Shown here: piece by piece, positions 52,024 through 62,500 of the stretch | Layout of the letters: the number at the start of each line of letters is the position of its first letter | Numbering within the stretch: the first letter of the stretch is position 1 | Assembly: GCF_019399895.1 (NCBI RefSeq) | Contig: NC_091873.1 | Span: forward strand, 1,372,001-1,436,000 | Origin: Cardiocondyla obscurior | Lineage: Eukaryota > Arthropoda > Insecta > Hymenoptera > Formicidae | Direction of reading: 5' to 3' | DNA: 64,000 nt | Translations under genes and position numbers: made by a program | Notes under the pieces: model-generated | What the model saw: only the letters and a program-made list of their open reading frames with translations | Database searches by the model: none | Told to the model about the DNA's origin: nothing

Positions 52024-52113
52024 CGTACGTACGTCTCGCTCGACCGCTGGAGAAAGACAGAGGCGAGAGTGGGAGTAGTGGGGGAAACGTAGCTCGCGCG
52101 CGGCACGTACGCC
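52024..52113 (-). promoter_or_regulatory. GC-rich block shared with copy B, upstream of unit C
   Basis: Close match to 13305-13390 over about 85-90 bp, including CTCGACCGCTGGAGAA and GAGAGTGGGAGTAGTGGGGG. Both ends carry the palindromic core ACGTAC. It lies about 0.8 kb upstream of exon block C on the minus strand, against about 0.25 kb in copy B. A promoter or alternative first exon of the antisense unit is possible but unproven. Confidence 0.35.
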
Positions 52114-55100
52114 GCTCACTTATATCTTATATCGCGGTATTAGTCGATTAGACTAATCATTTGAAACAAGCTTTGAAATGTTTAACTCAGATAAAAAAAA
52201 AAAGGAAAATGGGAGCAACTTCGTGGTATTTATTCTTCATTGGAAAATCTAAAGAACAGTGAGTACGTATAAGACGCGCATTTGTAATATTTCGAGATGT
52301 TTTGCTTGCGGTTGCATCCGTGTATCAAAAGCACATCAAGCGCCGTATGCCGCACTCCTAAGCGCTAAATAAGAAAACGACGCACGCTTCAAGTCATACA
52401 GAGAATGTTGCGCTTTGTAGTCCCGGTTTCCCGGATATCGGAAACGGGGAACGTTACAAAGATTTGAGTATCCCGAGTATCGCCGGCAAGCGTATCGCCG
52501 GGATAAATCACTTCTTTTTTTTATTCGCGACCGTAAACCCGTGCCGCTGATAGCAGCTCGCATTTCGTGGTCGTAAAGGGTTTTGAACGGGGCTCGTTCA
52601 CGAAAGGACCGTCACCCCGGGCTAGAGAGATCGGGTAAGGATCGATGAGAGGACCTCGACGGGGCCGTCACTGATAACAGGCCGTTCGCATGACCGAACC
52701 GGAATAATGCCCGTTGTATGCTAAACCCCGCTGATAAGCACGCGCCAACCCCTACGGCACGATAGCAGGCAAAACAATATTCCTCCTCCCCGTGCAGATA
52801 CGAGATAGATTCGGTTTTACATCGGGCCGTCAAACAAATGTACCAAACGGATTTCGGGATGATGCCCGGCGTTGACGACACTCCCAGTAATAACAACGGG
52901 TATTTCTGATGACGATATTTACCTTCGATATTAACTAGCCGGCTTATCGATCACTGCAAACTCTATTACGTCCGACTTCTCATCCGCATTCGCTTCTGTT
53001 TCCCGGTTTATTTTTAAAAATTCGATATGATTGATATGGTCACGGCTTCTCCCCGAAAAATCTCGACCGCTTCTTACACATTAAAAAAAAAGAAAAGTAT
53101 TCTGTAAAATTAAACGATAAAAAAAATATAATATTGCGATATTTTTGAAATTTCTATTTATCGCTATATACATATAAAAACGCGTTTGAATGATCGGTAG
53201 ACTGTTCTGTCTCGTGTATTATCCGAGCACAAAGATGTGTGCGAGTCAAAAAAGTTGAAGGAAACAGAGAGAAATGCACGAGTGAGCGACGGCGGGTGGG
53301 GAACGGTAGTTAATTAGCCCGAGTTAAAAGCTCGGCTTAAATGACCTATTCAGCGCTTAGCATCGAGCGAATTCACTTTGGTGCTCCCTCAACTCCATTC
53401 GCCCGAGAAAGATCCCGAGGAACACTGTATAACGTACACGTTGTCTCGCGTCGTCGTTTCGCTCTCAGACCCGGACCGCTTTTATATCGAAAACCTGCTG
53501 CCCAGTTCGAACATTAAGCAAATTAAAGTCGAGGGAACGATATTTTTCACGAGGTCTCGTCATTAAAACACACAAAAACCCTTTCTCGAGAATTTAAAAA
53601 GTATACCTCCTAGAAATCTTTCTCATAAAGAAAATATAGCATCCAAAGAAATCGTTTTTGCATCTTCGTTCTCAGAATTTCTTTTGCATCTTTAATTTAT
53701 ACGAGGCATTAATTTAATTCCCTCCGCGCTTTTTGAAATCGATAGAGGCGTGAAACCGGCCGGCAACAGCCCAGGGTTTCCTTCGATCTCGTCGCCCATC
53801 GACCGCCGTTCCCCGTATTGTCGCGTGATTAAATAAAATCTATTAGAAAATGAAAAAGGGCGCCAATGATTGCAGACGAGAGTAATGAAAAATCTTTACG
53901 ATGACGACGTGTATACATATAAGGAAAAGAATCGATATGACATATGCGGTATCGGCATTGACAATACAAATGTCGGAAGTTCTTTTCGGCTCGGAAAACG
54001 TGGATCTTTCCCTAGCTTCATCTCGACCTACTGCTGAAAGTGCAGCGCGAGTTGTTAACCTTACCTTGTGGTTTAATTACACGGGCAAATATTATCGAAC
54101 TGACGGAGTTAATTAGATAATTAAAACTTGAAGGGTAAACTACTTTGCGAGCCAAGCGGCACTCCGGCCTTTGAATATACATGAACGTATACATGCAGAT
54201 ACCATCGATGTCTGCGCTATCCTAAAAGATGCAAGGCGCAGGATCACAAACTAAAGATTTCCCATGTTTAAAGAAATAATTATGAAGCGAACTCGACGGT
54301 TTTTCCCAAAGTCCCACGCGTGCGTTTTTTTATTTTATTGTACTGTAAATATATCCGAAATATTTGAAATTTTTTCAAAGTGAACATAAAAACATTGCGT
54401 TATAATTTTTGGTCAAATTTTTATTTTAATTATTTAATTTTTTATTTTAATAAAATTGTAAATAAAATATATAATGATGAGTTTCTAAAAAAACTTGTAC
54501 AAAATATACATATAATTGTTCATCGAGAAACTAATGTGAAGATTTTATTTTACTTTGAGTAAATTAAACAATTTATTATTTATGTATGAAAATCCGAAAA
54601 TAAAGGTTTATCGATGTATTTTAAAAGTTCTAGAAGGCGCCCCATTCGTTTTTAATTACTCAGTGCAATGTTCCGTAACGAACTATGGGATTAAATAAAT
54701 TACACGCAATTTCTCTCACGATTCACGTAGCGCCAACGACGCGTTGACGAAGAAATCCCTTTAAAAAGGAGGAAACCAGCGACCGGAGATCAGCGGCCGT
54801 ATGTTTCCGGCGTCATTATCTCCAGTCGGCAGAACTCTCGTCGACCCTCGTCAGCGTCGGCGTTTATGCCGCGAATCCTCTCTTGGATAAGTGAATCCCG
54901 CAGTCGGGCGAGTTTAAATGCTTTAGCCGGCGCGACCTGTGATTAGCGCGGGAGACGACTGTGACCGTGATGGACAGGTCAGAGATGCGCGCGTATCACT
55001 TCAAGGCTCTACGAGGTGCGAGATTTCGCAGGTAATACTTGATGGACTGCTGAGCACATCTCGTCTGAAACGTGGTATATGCGCGAGGAGATAATACTTT

Positions 55101-56441
55101 TCACTCGCTTGGAAAACCTCGCCCGTAGCGCGAAATATTAAAGTATGCAAAAAAATGATCATTTATTCTGATAACCACGTCGTGTCTTTACCTCGCAGCG
55201 AGGAACTGCGGGAACGTGATGAGCCGTCGGGCTTCGTAATTTTTTTAAAACTTTATTTCGTCTTTTTGAGACAAATGTGCGCGTATATCGAAAGACACGG
55301 TGATATGTAACCCAGTTTGACGGTTATCCGCGTACGTTAGATACGTTAGGTTTGGCGCGATTTAGAATTAGATTGTTCGCGGAAGATGCGATGTTAATTC
55401 GAAGTGAGAATATGTGCCAATTTGCGCGCATATTACAGATGTGTATTTGTACAATACGCGCGGATACTGGCCAAGTAGCAATCACGGCCGCGTTATTATG
55501 CGCTCGTCGAGCATATGTTAATTCGCGTAGGAGATGATGAATGCGGCAGAGCTCCTAAGATGTACCGGGTACCTCAAAACTATCACAATTTCTTGTCCTC
55601 AAATGTGAAACAATTAAAAATTTGGTTGCCACCAAATAAATTCGAAAATAACACCGCTGCACTTCTGAATACTCCATTATAAATTATTATAAATTCGGGG
55701 GGTAGTTTTAAAATTTCACGCGCTAATCCGTGACGAACTCTCGTTGTCTGATTGTCAATTACTCGGTAGCTGCGACATGCATGTTTTTTCTTAATAAAAA
55801 TGTCAACTGCAAAATGATAGTAAAGAAGAAGAAGCAGCTCTGGAACACCCTGTATACGCGTAAAACGACGCTGATAGGCAAACGCAGTGCCCGATTCATT
55901 AAAGTTTACACCGAGGAAAGCTCTCGAGCGCGCCCACAGCAAAGCGCCCGCCTGTACAAACAATTGCAACGAGCTCCCAACTAATCTGGTGTGTCGACGG
56001 GGGCTGGTCGACGCCGAGGAGAGGAGAGAAGAGGGAGTAGGAGATGAGAGCAAAGTAGAATATCAACATCCTCCGCTCGTCCAACTTGAGGAATTTGCTG
56101 CGAGCTTTCCGAGATGGTGTTTCGAATGAAACCAGAGGCAACAATATAGAATCGATATAACATTCGTCCCGACTGACCGAATTTAATTTCAAATGCGCTC
56201 CCTGAATTTGCAAAAATTACACGCGAAGGGAAAACGATACTAAAGAAAATTCTTAAAAAATGGAATGCGGTTTCATTAATATTCCTTACAGCTCGATTTA
56301 TTATTGTTCTCAATAAGAACAATCTAGTTTCGCTGACGCAATGCAATTTTTTATTAAGGCAGATTTTTGAAATTCATAATTTCTATTGTTCTGACGATTG
56401 TTTTTATCTAATAACATTCTGTTTTTTTTCATCTGCTACAG

Positions 56442-57627
56442 GCACAAGCGGAAAGTGCAGAACCTGTTACCGTGCAAGAGCGCAGCGGGCGCAGCGGCGG
56501 TCGCCGGACGGGGTCGCGTGTTGCCGGACGGCCAGCCACATCCGGGCCCCGGCATTGGCGGCGGCGGCGCCGGCGGTGCCGTACTCTACGAGGATCTACA
56601 GGATCACGCGGTATCGCATTCGCAGCTGCACAATCACCTGCCGACGAGCCACGGGCAGGCGCCGACGATCGAGGTACGAAATCCCGAGGCCCACCCGCGG
56701 GTTCCCTCGCCACCACGCGAACCACCGCTGCTACCTGCACGCAGGGAAACGAGACCCCCGCAGCCGCATCACCTCGACTATCTCGATTACCGCGATCCCA
56801 GGTCGATACTACGCGTTCAGGACAAGCCGTCGCGGGCGGTCCTGGGCGGTTATCGAACACCGCGTGCTCTTCTAGCCAAATCACAGGGAGTTCCTTTGTC
56901 GATTGCTGCCACCGCTCAGTCATCCGCCGCTCGACTCGTTCCAGGCGGCACTGGGGCGAACAGCCCGTTACTACGAAACGAAAATAATCTCCTACGAGAC
57001 AGTCACCTGCTGTTAGCCACGCAAAATGCCCTCATTACGAGCCACCGGCCTCCCTCGCCTCCTACCCCACCCTCGCCTATTCTATCGCGTAGTGACCTTT
57101 CGTGTCGAGATCTCGATGTTTTGACCGTCGACAGTTACCCAACTGACGTTACCATTCGAGTTCCTGCGAGACCTAGAGACTCCGGTATTCCTATCACTCC
57201 CACCCACCGACTCGGACCGCGTGCCTCTCCTGCTCGAACGCCGTCGAGCCCTAAAGGGCAGGCGGTGTCGAGGCTCACGGCCCGGGAGGAGAGTCGCAGG
57301 CGGCTGTCTGTCGATTCCGAGGGCTACTCTTACATAGACTTCAAAGATTCCGAGCTCGAGGCTGCGAGATACGGTCGGAGCGAGTTCGCGAATCAACCGA
57401 GCAACAGCAGGCGATTGTTCCGCTCGACGACCGCGCGGTCGAGCTCGATCGACTCCGACGGCTACTCGTACATCGTTGACTACGGTAGAAGGGCGCCTGG
57501 CGCTGCTAGGAGACTCGTCGCCGACGGTACCGAGGAGGAGGTCTGTCCGCTCTGCACTATGCAGCAGATACACCACCTCCTCAGTCAACCGGAGCAGGAC
57601 GTCTACCTGCACGTTCAGAATACGTGA
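56442..57627 (+). CDS. Last coding exon: long Pro/Ser/Arg-rich cytoplasmic tail of the membrane protein
   Basis: The acceptor is gttttttttcatctgctacag, ending 56441. The first base completes K92, and the frame then runs to TGA at 57625-57627, giving residues 93-486. The order is: basic stop-transfer HKRK (93-96); Ala/Gly-rich linker (106-138); YEDLQDH (141-147); proline-rich stretch with PSPPREPPLLPARR (180-193), which resembles SH3 ligands; LDYLDY (203-208); PPSPPTPPSPIL (295-306); then two copies of S-(V/I)-D-S-(E/D)-G-Y-S-Y-I (381-390 and 427-436); and CPLC (460-463) near the C-terminus. No folded domain is visible, so this is probably a disordered cytosolic scaffold or adaptor tail with tyrosine and serine sites (inference). 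The exon is GC-rich, so long open frames on the opposite strand are shadows. I do not recognise the gene and assign no symbol. Confidence 0.9.
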
Positions 57628-57847
57628 CACGTGCCGTCCTGGCCGTCGATTGACAGCCTCGTGGCGGCGTAAGGCTCAGCCGGCTCCACTCGGGGATCCA
57701 GACGGTCTCTTGAGCGCGTATCCCGAGGCGAAAGCTCCCAACATATCTTCGCTAGTATTTCGCGTCGGCGGAAGTCGGCCAAGCGACATTCGATTACCGA
57801 GCGTCTCTCGCGTCCTATCTTCCCGCTTCCTTCCGCGACCGCGATGT

Positions 57848-57890
57848 AACGCGACGTAAAGTGACGCGACGCGGCGCGACGCGACGTCGT
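57848..57890. repeat. GCGAC-type short tandem patch
   Basis: Several close copies of GACGC/GCGAC units (acgcgacg, tgacgcgacgcggcgcgacgcgacg) just after the stop codon. A related patch (gcggcgtggcgtggcgcg) occurs at 60198-60215. Simple CpG-rich repeats. Confidence 0.6.
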
Positions 57891-58514
57891 AGCGTAAGAG
57901 AGACGCAACTGCATGCGTCTCGCCTAGGGTTATCGTAGATTATCTGGCGCCCTGCGGATTCCGGCGAGCGGACGGAGGCATAGCACCAGGTATTCCATTG
58001 ACACTGACTCTAAGGCTGTGTGTGCTTCGTGATTCGAATTCTTACTTTCTCTACGAGGGTGTGCGCGCTGCCGATTTCTGATTTAACGTTTAATTTGTAA
58101 ACTTTTTTTTTTTCGTAAGCTGTAGTATATCACAAGGCAGGGCTTTAATGAACCGCGACAAGTCGATCAGTATTCGTGCACTCGATTTTTGTGCACCGAA
58201 TTGTAAACTGAGCGCTAGAACATAAAACACTAACGTATCATGCTTTTTTAATGCTGACTAATTCGACTTGGCGCTTTTCATTAAACAGGAAGCTTTTAAC
58301 TATCTATCTGAAGCTGTACGTCTGAAAATTCTGGAAAAATTCAAATCACACGACGCTTTTTCACCGGCATAAAAAAAAAATTAAAAAAAAAATAAATAAA
58401 AAAAAATAAAAAACTGTAGCTAGTCTTTTTTCACATTTCTAGAGAAATAATAAGAAAGAGAGATTACACGCGCACTGCGCTTAAAGAGATCAACTCATTA
58501 TTGCATAATTATGC

Positions 58515-58538
58515 CTTCAATTACTATAGTAATTGAAG
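58515..58538. repeat. Perfect 24-bp palindrome
   Basis: CTTCAATTACTA followed by its exact reverse complement with no spacer. It lies in the probable 3' UTR. As RNA it could form a short hairpin only with a strained loop; as DNA it is a candidate dimer-binding site. Confidence 0.9.
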
Positions 58539-59038
58539 AAAGAAAACGTCTTGTGATCCGAATGCCAGAGAAAAGCAAAAATATTTGAAGACAATCGCAA
58601 CGTAGCTGCTCGAATGCTTACTTCTGTTAAAGATACGATACGCTACTTTATATACGCAACAACAGAAATAAGCATTCAACACTTATCGGCGCACTCACAC
58701 TTCTCGCAGAAGAGACCCGACATTTTCTCGTTAAAAAGGTGGCTTTTGTTAATTTATTGATTTGTGTCAACTTGGAATGTTCGAATCACGCGAGCTTTCA
58801 CCCATCGACGCGCGTTCGTTCGTTCGCCGCCGCTACTCGAGGCGGAGACGCCAGGATGGGCTAGTCAGTATTTATTTTGTTACTTCGGAGCCGTGCCCGC
58901 GCAACCCCCAACCACTAACAAATCGAGAGAGCGCTTTACGTGGGAGTGAGAAAAGGAAAGCGTGAAGGAAAACAGGGCGAACGCGCGGGGCCTTATTCGT
59001 CGGTTGTGCAGGCACGGCGGCCGGGCGCACTCTGTGGT

Positions 59039-59046
59039 TGTAAATA
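59039..59046 (+). promoter_or_regulatory. Pumilio-type site UGUAAAUA, first copy
   Basis: Exact match to the PUF-protein consensus UGUANAUA on the sense strand of the probable 3' UTR, paired with a second exact match 32 nt downstream. Confidence 0.4.
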
Positions 59047-59070
59047 GCTTAGAGACTAGGTCCGTAATTT

Positions 59071-59078
59071 TGTAAATA
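59071..59078 (+). promoter_or_regulatory. Pumilio-type site UGUAAAUA, second copy
   Basis: Second exact UGUANAUA match, followed by the same AG(T/C) context as the first. The two sites together make post-transcriptional control by a PUF protein plausible. Confidence 0.4.
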
Positions 59079-59502
59079 GTCTTTACGGAAAAACAATATA
59101 TCGATTTAATATATATATATTATAAATATGCATATATGAACATAGATATTATGAAAGAAAGAAAACGAGGACGCTCGCACGAAAGTCCGTCGAAGCATCG
59201 CGGAGAGCAAAAGAGAGGATTTAATCTCTCGATCTGTAATTTAACACTGTCGTTATAATTGCGAACGAGGGACACCGTCATCGCCACCACCGTCTCTAGT
59301 ACTATTACAATTATTATGATTATCATTAGTCTATTATTATTATCGTCGTTATTTATTATACACCTCACTGGACGGTTGGCGCGGTGTCCCATGAGTAATG
59401 CCGCGAGCTCGATGAGGCGCAGAGCGAGAAACGACGGTCCTGTGTATATCTTGAGTTAATGGAAGAAAGAGCAAGGGTGGTTTGGAGGAGAAATTTAAGG
59501 AA

Positions 59503-59508
59503 AATAAA
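59503..59508 (+). terminator. Candidate poly-A signal AATAAA
   Basis: Canonical hexamer about 1.9 kb after the stop codon, followed about 25-35 nt later by a G/T-containing stretch (gaggagtggttattg). It is chosen because it is the first canonical hexamer beyond the A-rich tract and the Pumilio-type sites. Other AATAAA strings within 58391-58410 are part of the A-rich tract and could also act. Confidence 0.35.
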
Positions 59509-59529
59509 ATTACTTTGCTGAAAAATTTG

Positions 59530-62500
59530 ACGAGGAGTGGTTATTGACCCGGTCCACAATCCCATCCCTCGGCGTCCATTCACGATCGCCCCTTTCATGA
59601 TCGACCAAAAGACCGCGGATTATTTTAAGCAAATGTCTCTCGAGAACGAATAGAGACGCGGACGCGCACGAAAGATAATGCCTAGCTTTTGCTCGTGTAC
59701 CAAAACTGTCTCCCGACACAATGGCAATGCACGTGGACACGGAATAACCACTTCTGTGTTCAAACTTTTTCTTCTACTACTTGACTAAAGATATGCAGCG
59801 GCGACCTGTATCGCTCATCACGCCGATTAGTATTTCAGTATTTTTCGCATTGATTAGACGACGCTAGTAGATTATTTTCAACTGGGATTTCCCGTGGAAA
59901 TAAAAAAAAAAGAAGGAAAGTTTTAAGTCCTGGCCGACGCCGATGCGGTCATCGAGTTCTTTTTCGGTGATGAATTCTCACTCAAATGAGAAAAGATGAA
60001 GAGGAAAGTAGGACAAATCCGCGGAGAAAGAAATGGGCGGAAGGTCAAAAAGGGAGAAAGAAGGGAAGCTTCTGGAGGGTGAGAGATTGACGCGCCACCA
60101 TTGTGCCGCGTCACCTTTGCTCTCTAAGAGCGATTGCCATCTCTCGCGGGCGAATAGATCTCTAATTTCGCAAATGGAGGTATCTAGCGATGTAACGCGG
60201 CGTGGCGTGGCGCGAGAATCTTTTTCTTCGCCTTCTTTCTCTTCGCGTGGGCTACGTATAATTTAATTGCTAAGGGACCGACGAAAAGGAACGCGCGTTT
60301 TAAATTCTTTACGTCTTCCTTTATGGAGCTTAGCAGCGACTATTGTTACTTGAAAATTAAAATATATAAATATTCGAGCGACGCAAAAATAACTTATGAT
60401 TTTGGAAGTATTGACAGAACTCTTAAAAAATATTTTAAAGACGCACAGAAAGATATAAAAAAAAAACTAAAAGAATAACTTGGCGAATAACAGTTTGTTT
60501 TCGCAATTTGTGACTTTTTCAACGTTAAGAGCATTCGGAACATTTTGCGACGCGTGAGGTTTTATTTCTCACATTAGAACAGAACGAAACTAAATTTAAC
60601 GTATAATTCATTACATATTCTATTTGATCGCGCGAGATAAATTAGACTTTAATTTCTGACCGTTGAAGCGAATGTAAAGAGCGAGAAAAAGAAATTACTA
60701 TACCGAAGTCATAACTCTTGGAATTAAAAGAGATAAATGAAAAATCCAAATATATCTGCAGATGAAAGGATCCGCAGATACAACCCTGTACACCCTGTAT
60801 ATTTTTCAAGATCTGGTTTTCATCGCGGAAATAAGAGCCAAGGAGAAATAAAAAGTGTTCTCCACTTGAATAATGGCGCGGTGTGGATTTTCTTTAGAAA
60901 TCCCGAGATCGAATGAAATACTTTGCCGCTTTGCCCGAGAGTGGATATCTGATTCTATTTCACGATACGTGGACGTTCCCGATGAAATTAACGGAAATTA
61001 GAATTTCCGCTTCTCTTGGGTAATATAATCTAACGATCTCGACAACGTGTCAATTAGATTCGGGTTTTTTTTATTTTTTTTATTTCGCGCTCTCGAAAAC
61101 TTTTTCTCGCGCGCGATCCTCTTTCGTCGCGTGACAGCTTGTCGATTCGCGAGCACGAAGTCGCACCAGGCTTAAATATTTGAATGTCAGCGAATCAAAA
61201 GAATTTGGTAGACCAGAAAATCCCGACAGTTACGTGTCGCCGATTTACCGACCATTCCGCGCTTCGCATTTTCTCGCGAGGGCTGCCTTTTCTCTAAAAA
61301 TGCACTTTCCGGCGACGTTTTCTCTCGGCGAGCGCGCGGAAAGAGGTCAAGTAAAACTCAAATATTTGAATATTATTAAATCGTCCTGCCGCCGAAATCA
61401 CGTATGCAATGCCGTCGTTTTCGAAATGTCCGCCGGCCTTTTAAATGATTCAGCCTCAAACACGTGCTAGTTGCCTCCGCGCAAATAAAAAGAGAACACT
61501 CCGGGACGCAATTAAATATTTCAATTTTGCATTTTTATTAGAAGTTTTAACATTGCTAAAATTATATCCATAGTTTGAATAAATTGCTTGATTTTTTGTA
61601 ACTTTAGAATTTTTTATCGTAAAAAAAAATGATAAGAGACATACTATGTGAATAATCTACATGTAATCGATAAGTATCACGACGTTGCAGAGTCGTCATA
61701 CATTAAAGAAAATATTCAACATAATATTCGGCATAATGTAAATTCCTTTATACATTAACTCGGGTACAGGTGAGATAGGTAAACTAACATCGGCCGGGTA
61801 GTTTCGCACAATTTTAACGTCACGGCCAAATTCCTAGCCGAAGGTCGAACGCGCAGATAGCGAAGCTTCAAAGTAACCAAAAAAAAAACAAATTAACATC
61901 GCGGAAAAGCGCCAACAATTAGATCTCCACATCTCCATTTTAAAGTGGGATTATTTAACTCTTTTAATTAATTCGTTATTCGATAAACCTTGTAAATTCA
62001 ATTAATCAAATTTAACTCTGTCGACGAGCGCTTTTTCTTTATCTCGGCGATTTTTTTTATTTCTGTTTATTCGGCACGATATTCGGTCCTTGAAATCAGA
62101 AAATTCATTAAGAGTTTCGATAGTGATAAGGAGATTTTCGTGTTTCTCGCGCAGTTTGAGTGCAGCGCGGAGCTAAAATGTTACCGAAATCATATACATG
62201 ATAAGGAAATTACAGCTCGTGTAGGGATTCGACTACGGGAGTGTATCACGACGGAGTTAAAGTCGCGGGAGAGCTGTTTCGCGCGTGTTTGCCCGACGAC
62301 GGTCAAGCCGTAATTATTTCGTCCTCGGGTTCTTTCTGCCGCTATCGATTCCGTCATAAATCTCGCCGTGCCGTACGGGATAAGCCGCTAGACGGCCAAT
62401 CCGCCGGCGGAAGTCTATCGATCTAACATCCACCTGTTGTCGGCTCGATTACGCGCGTCTGTGCCGCGTCGTTAGCTCGGGTCGTTGTATCTGTAAAGCA

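Larger units (their letters stand above)
34526..56441 (+). other. Intron 2 of the membrane-protein gene (about 21.9 kb)
   Basis: Bounded by gtaagt at 34526 and an acceptor ending ctgctacag at 56441; it is a phase 2 intron. It holds two candidate alternative exons (35776-35841, 41638-41677), a diverged direct repeat near 37.0-37.7 kb, minus-strand unit C (50.9-52.1 kb), and CT/GA microsatellites near 43.7 and 44.6 kb. Other open frames here lack any recognisable family and are treated as chance. Confidence 0.8.
57628..59525 (+). other. Probable 3' UTR of the membrane-protein gene
   Basis: Follows the stop codon with no downstream donor needed. It includes a GCGAC-rich tandem patch at 57848-57890, an A-rich tract at 58370-58413, a perfect 24-bp palindrome at 58515-58538 and two UGUAAAUA motifs at 59039 and 59071. 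The first AATAAA outside the A-rich tract is at 59503. The extent is inferred from these marks; the transcript could end earlier, for example after the A-rich tract. Confidence 0.45.

Noticed and set aside
55847..55860. Solitary ACACCCTGTATA strings at about 55849 and 60790, like the foldback element's end
   Set aside because: No matching partner end at a sensible distance was found by eye. They may be fragments of related elements but cannot be delimited.
56472..56987. Alternative + frame of 171 codons in the last exon
   Set aside because: It is the +1 shadow of the true frame and very Arg-rich. The phase 2 join from exon 2 selects the other frame, which runs to the natural stop.
56429..57630. 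Long minus-strand open frames of 164 and 182 codons (56429-56923, 57082-57630)
   Set aside because: They lie opposite the GC-rich last coding exon, where biased codons make antisense frames open. Their translations are Arg/Ser-rich without a recognisable domain, and the sense frame is tied to good splice sites.
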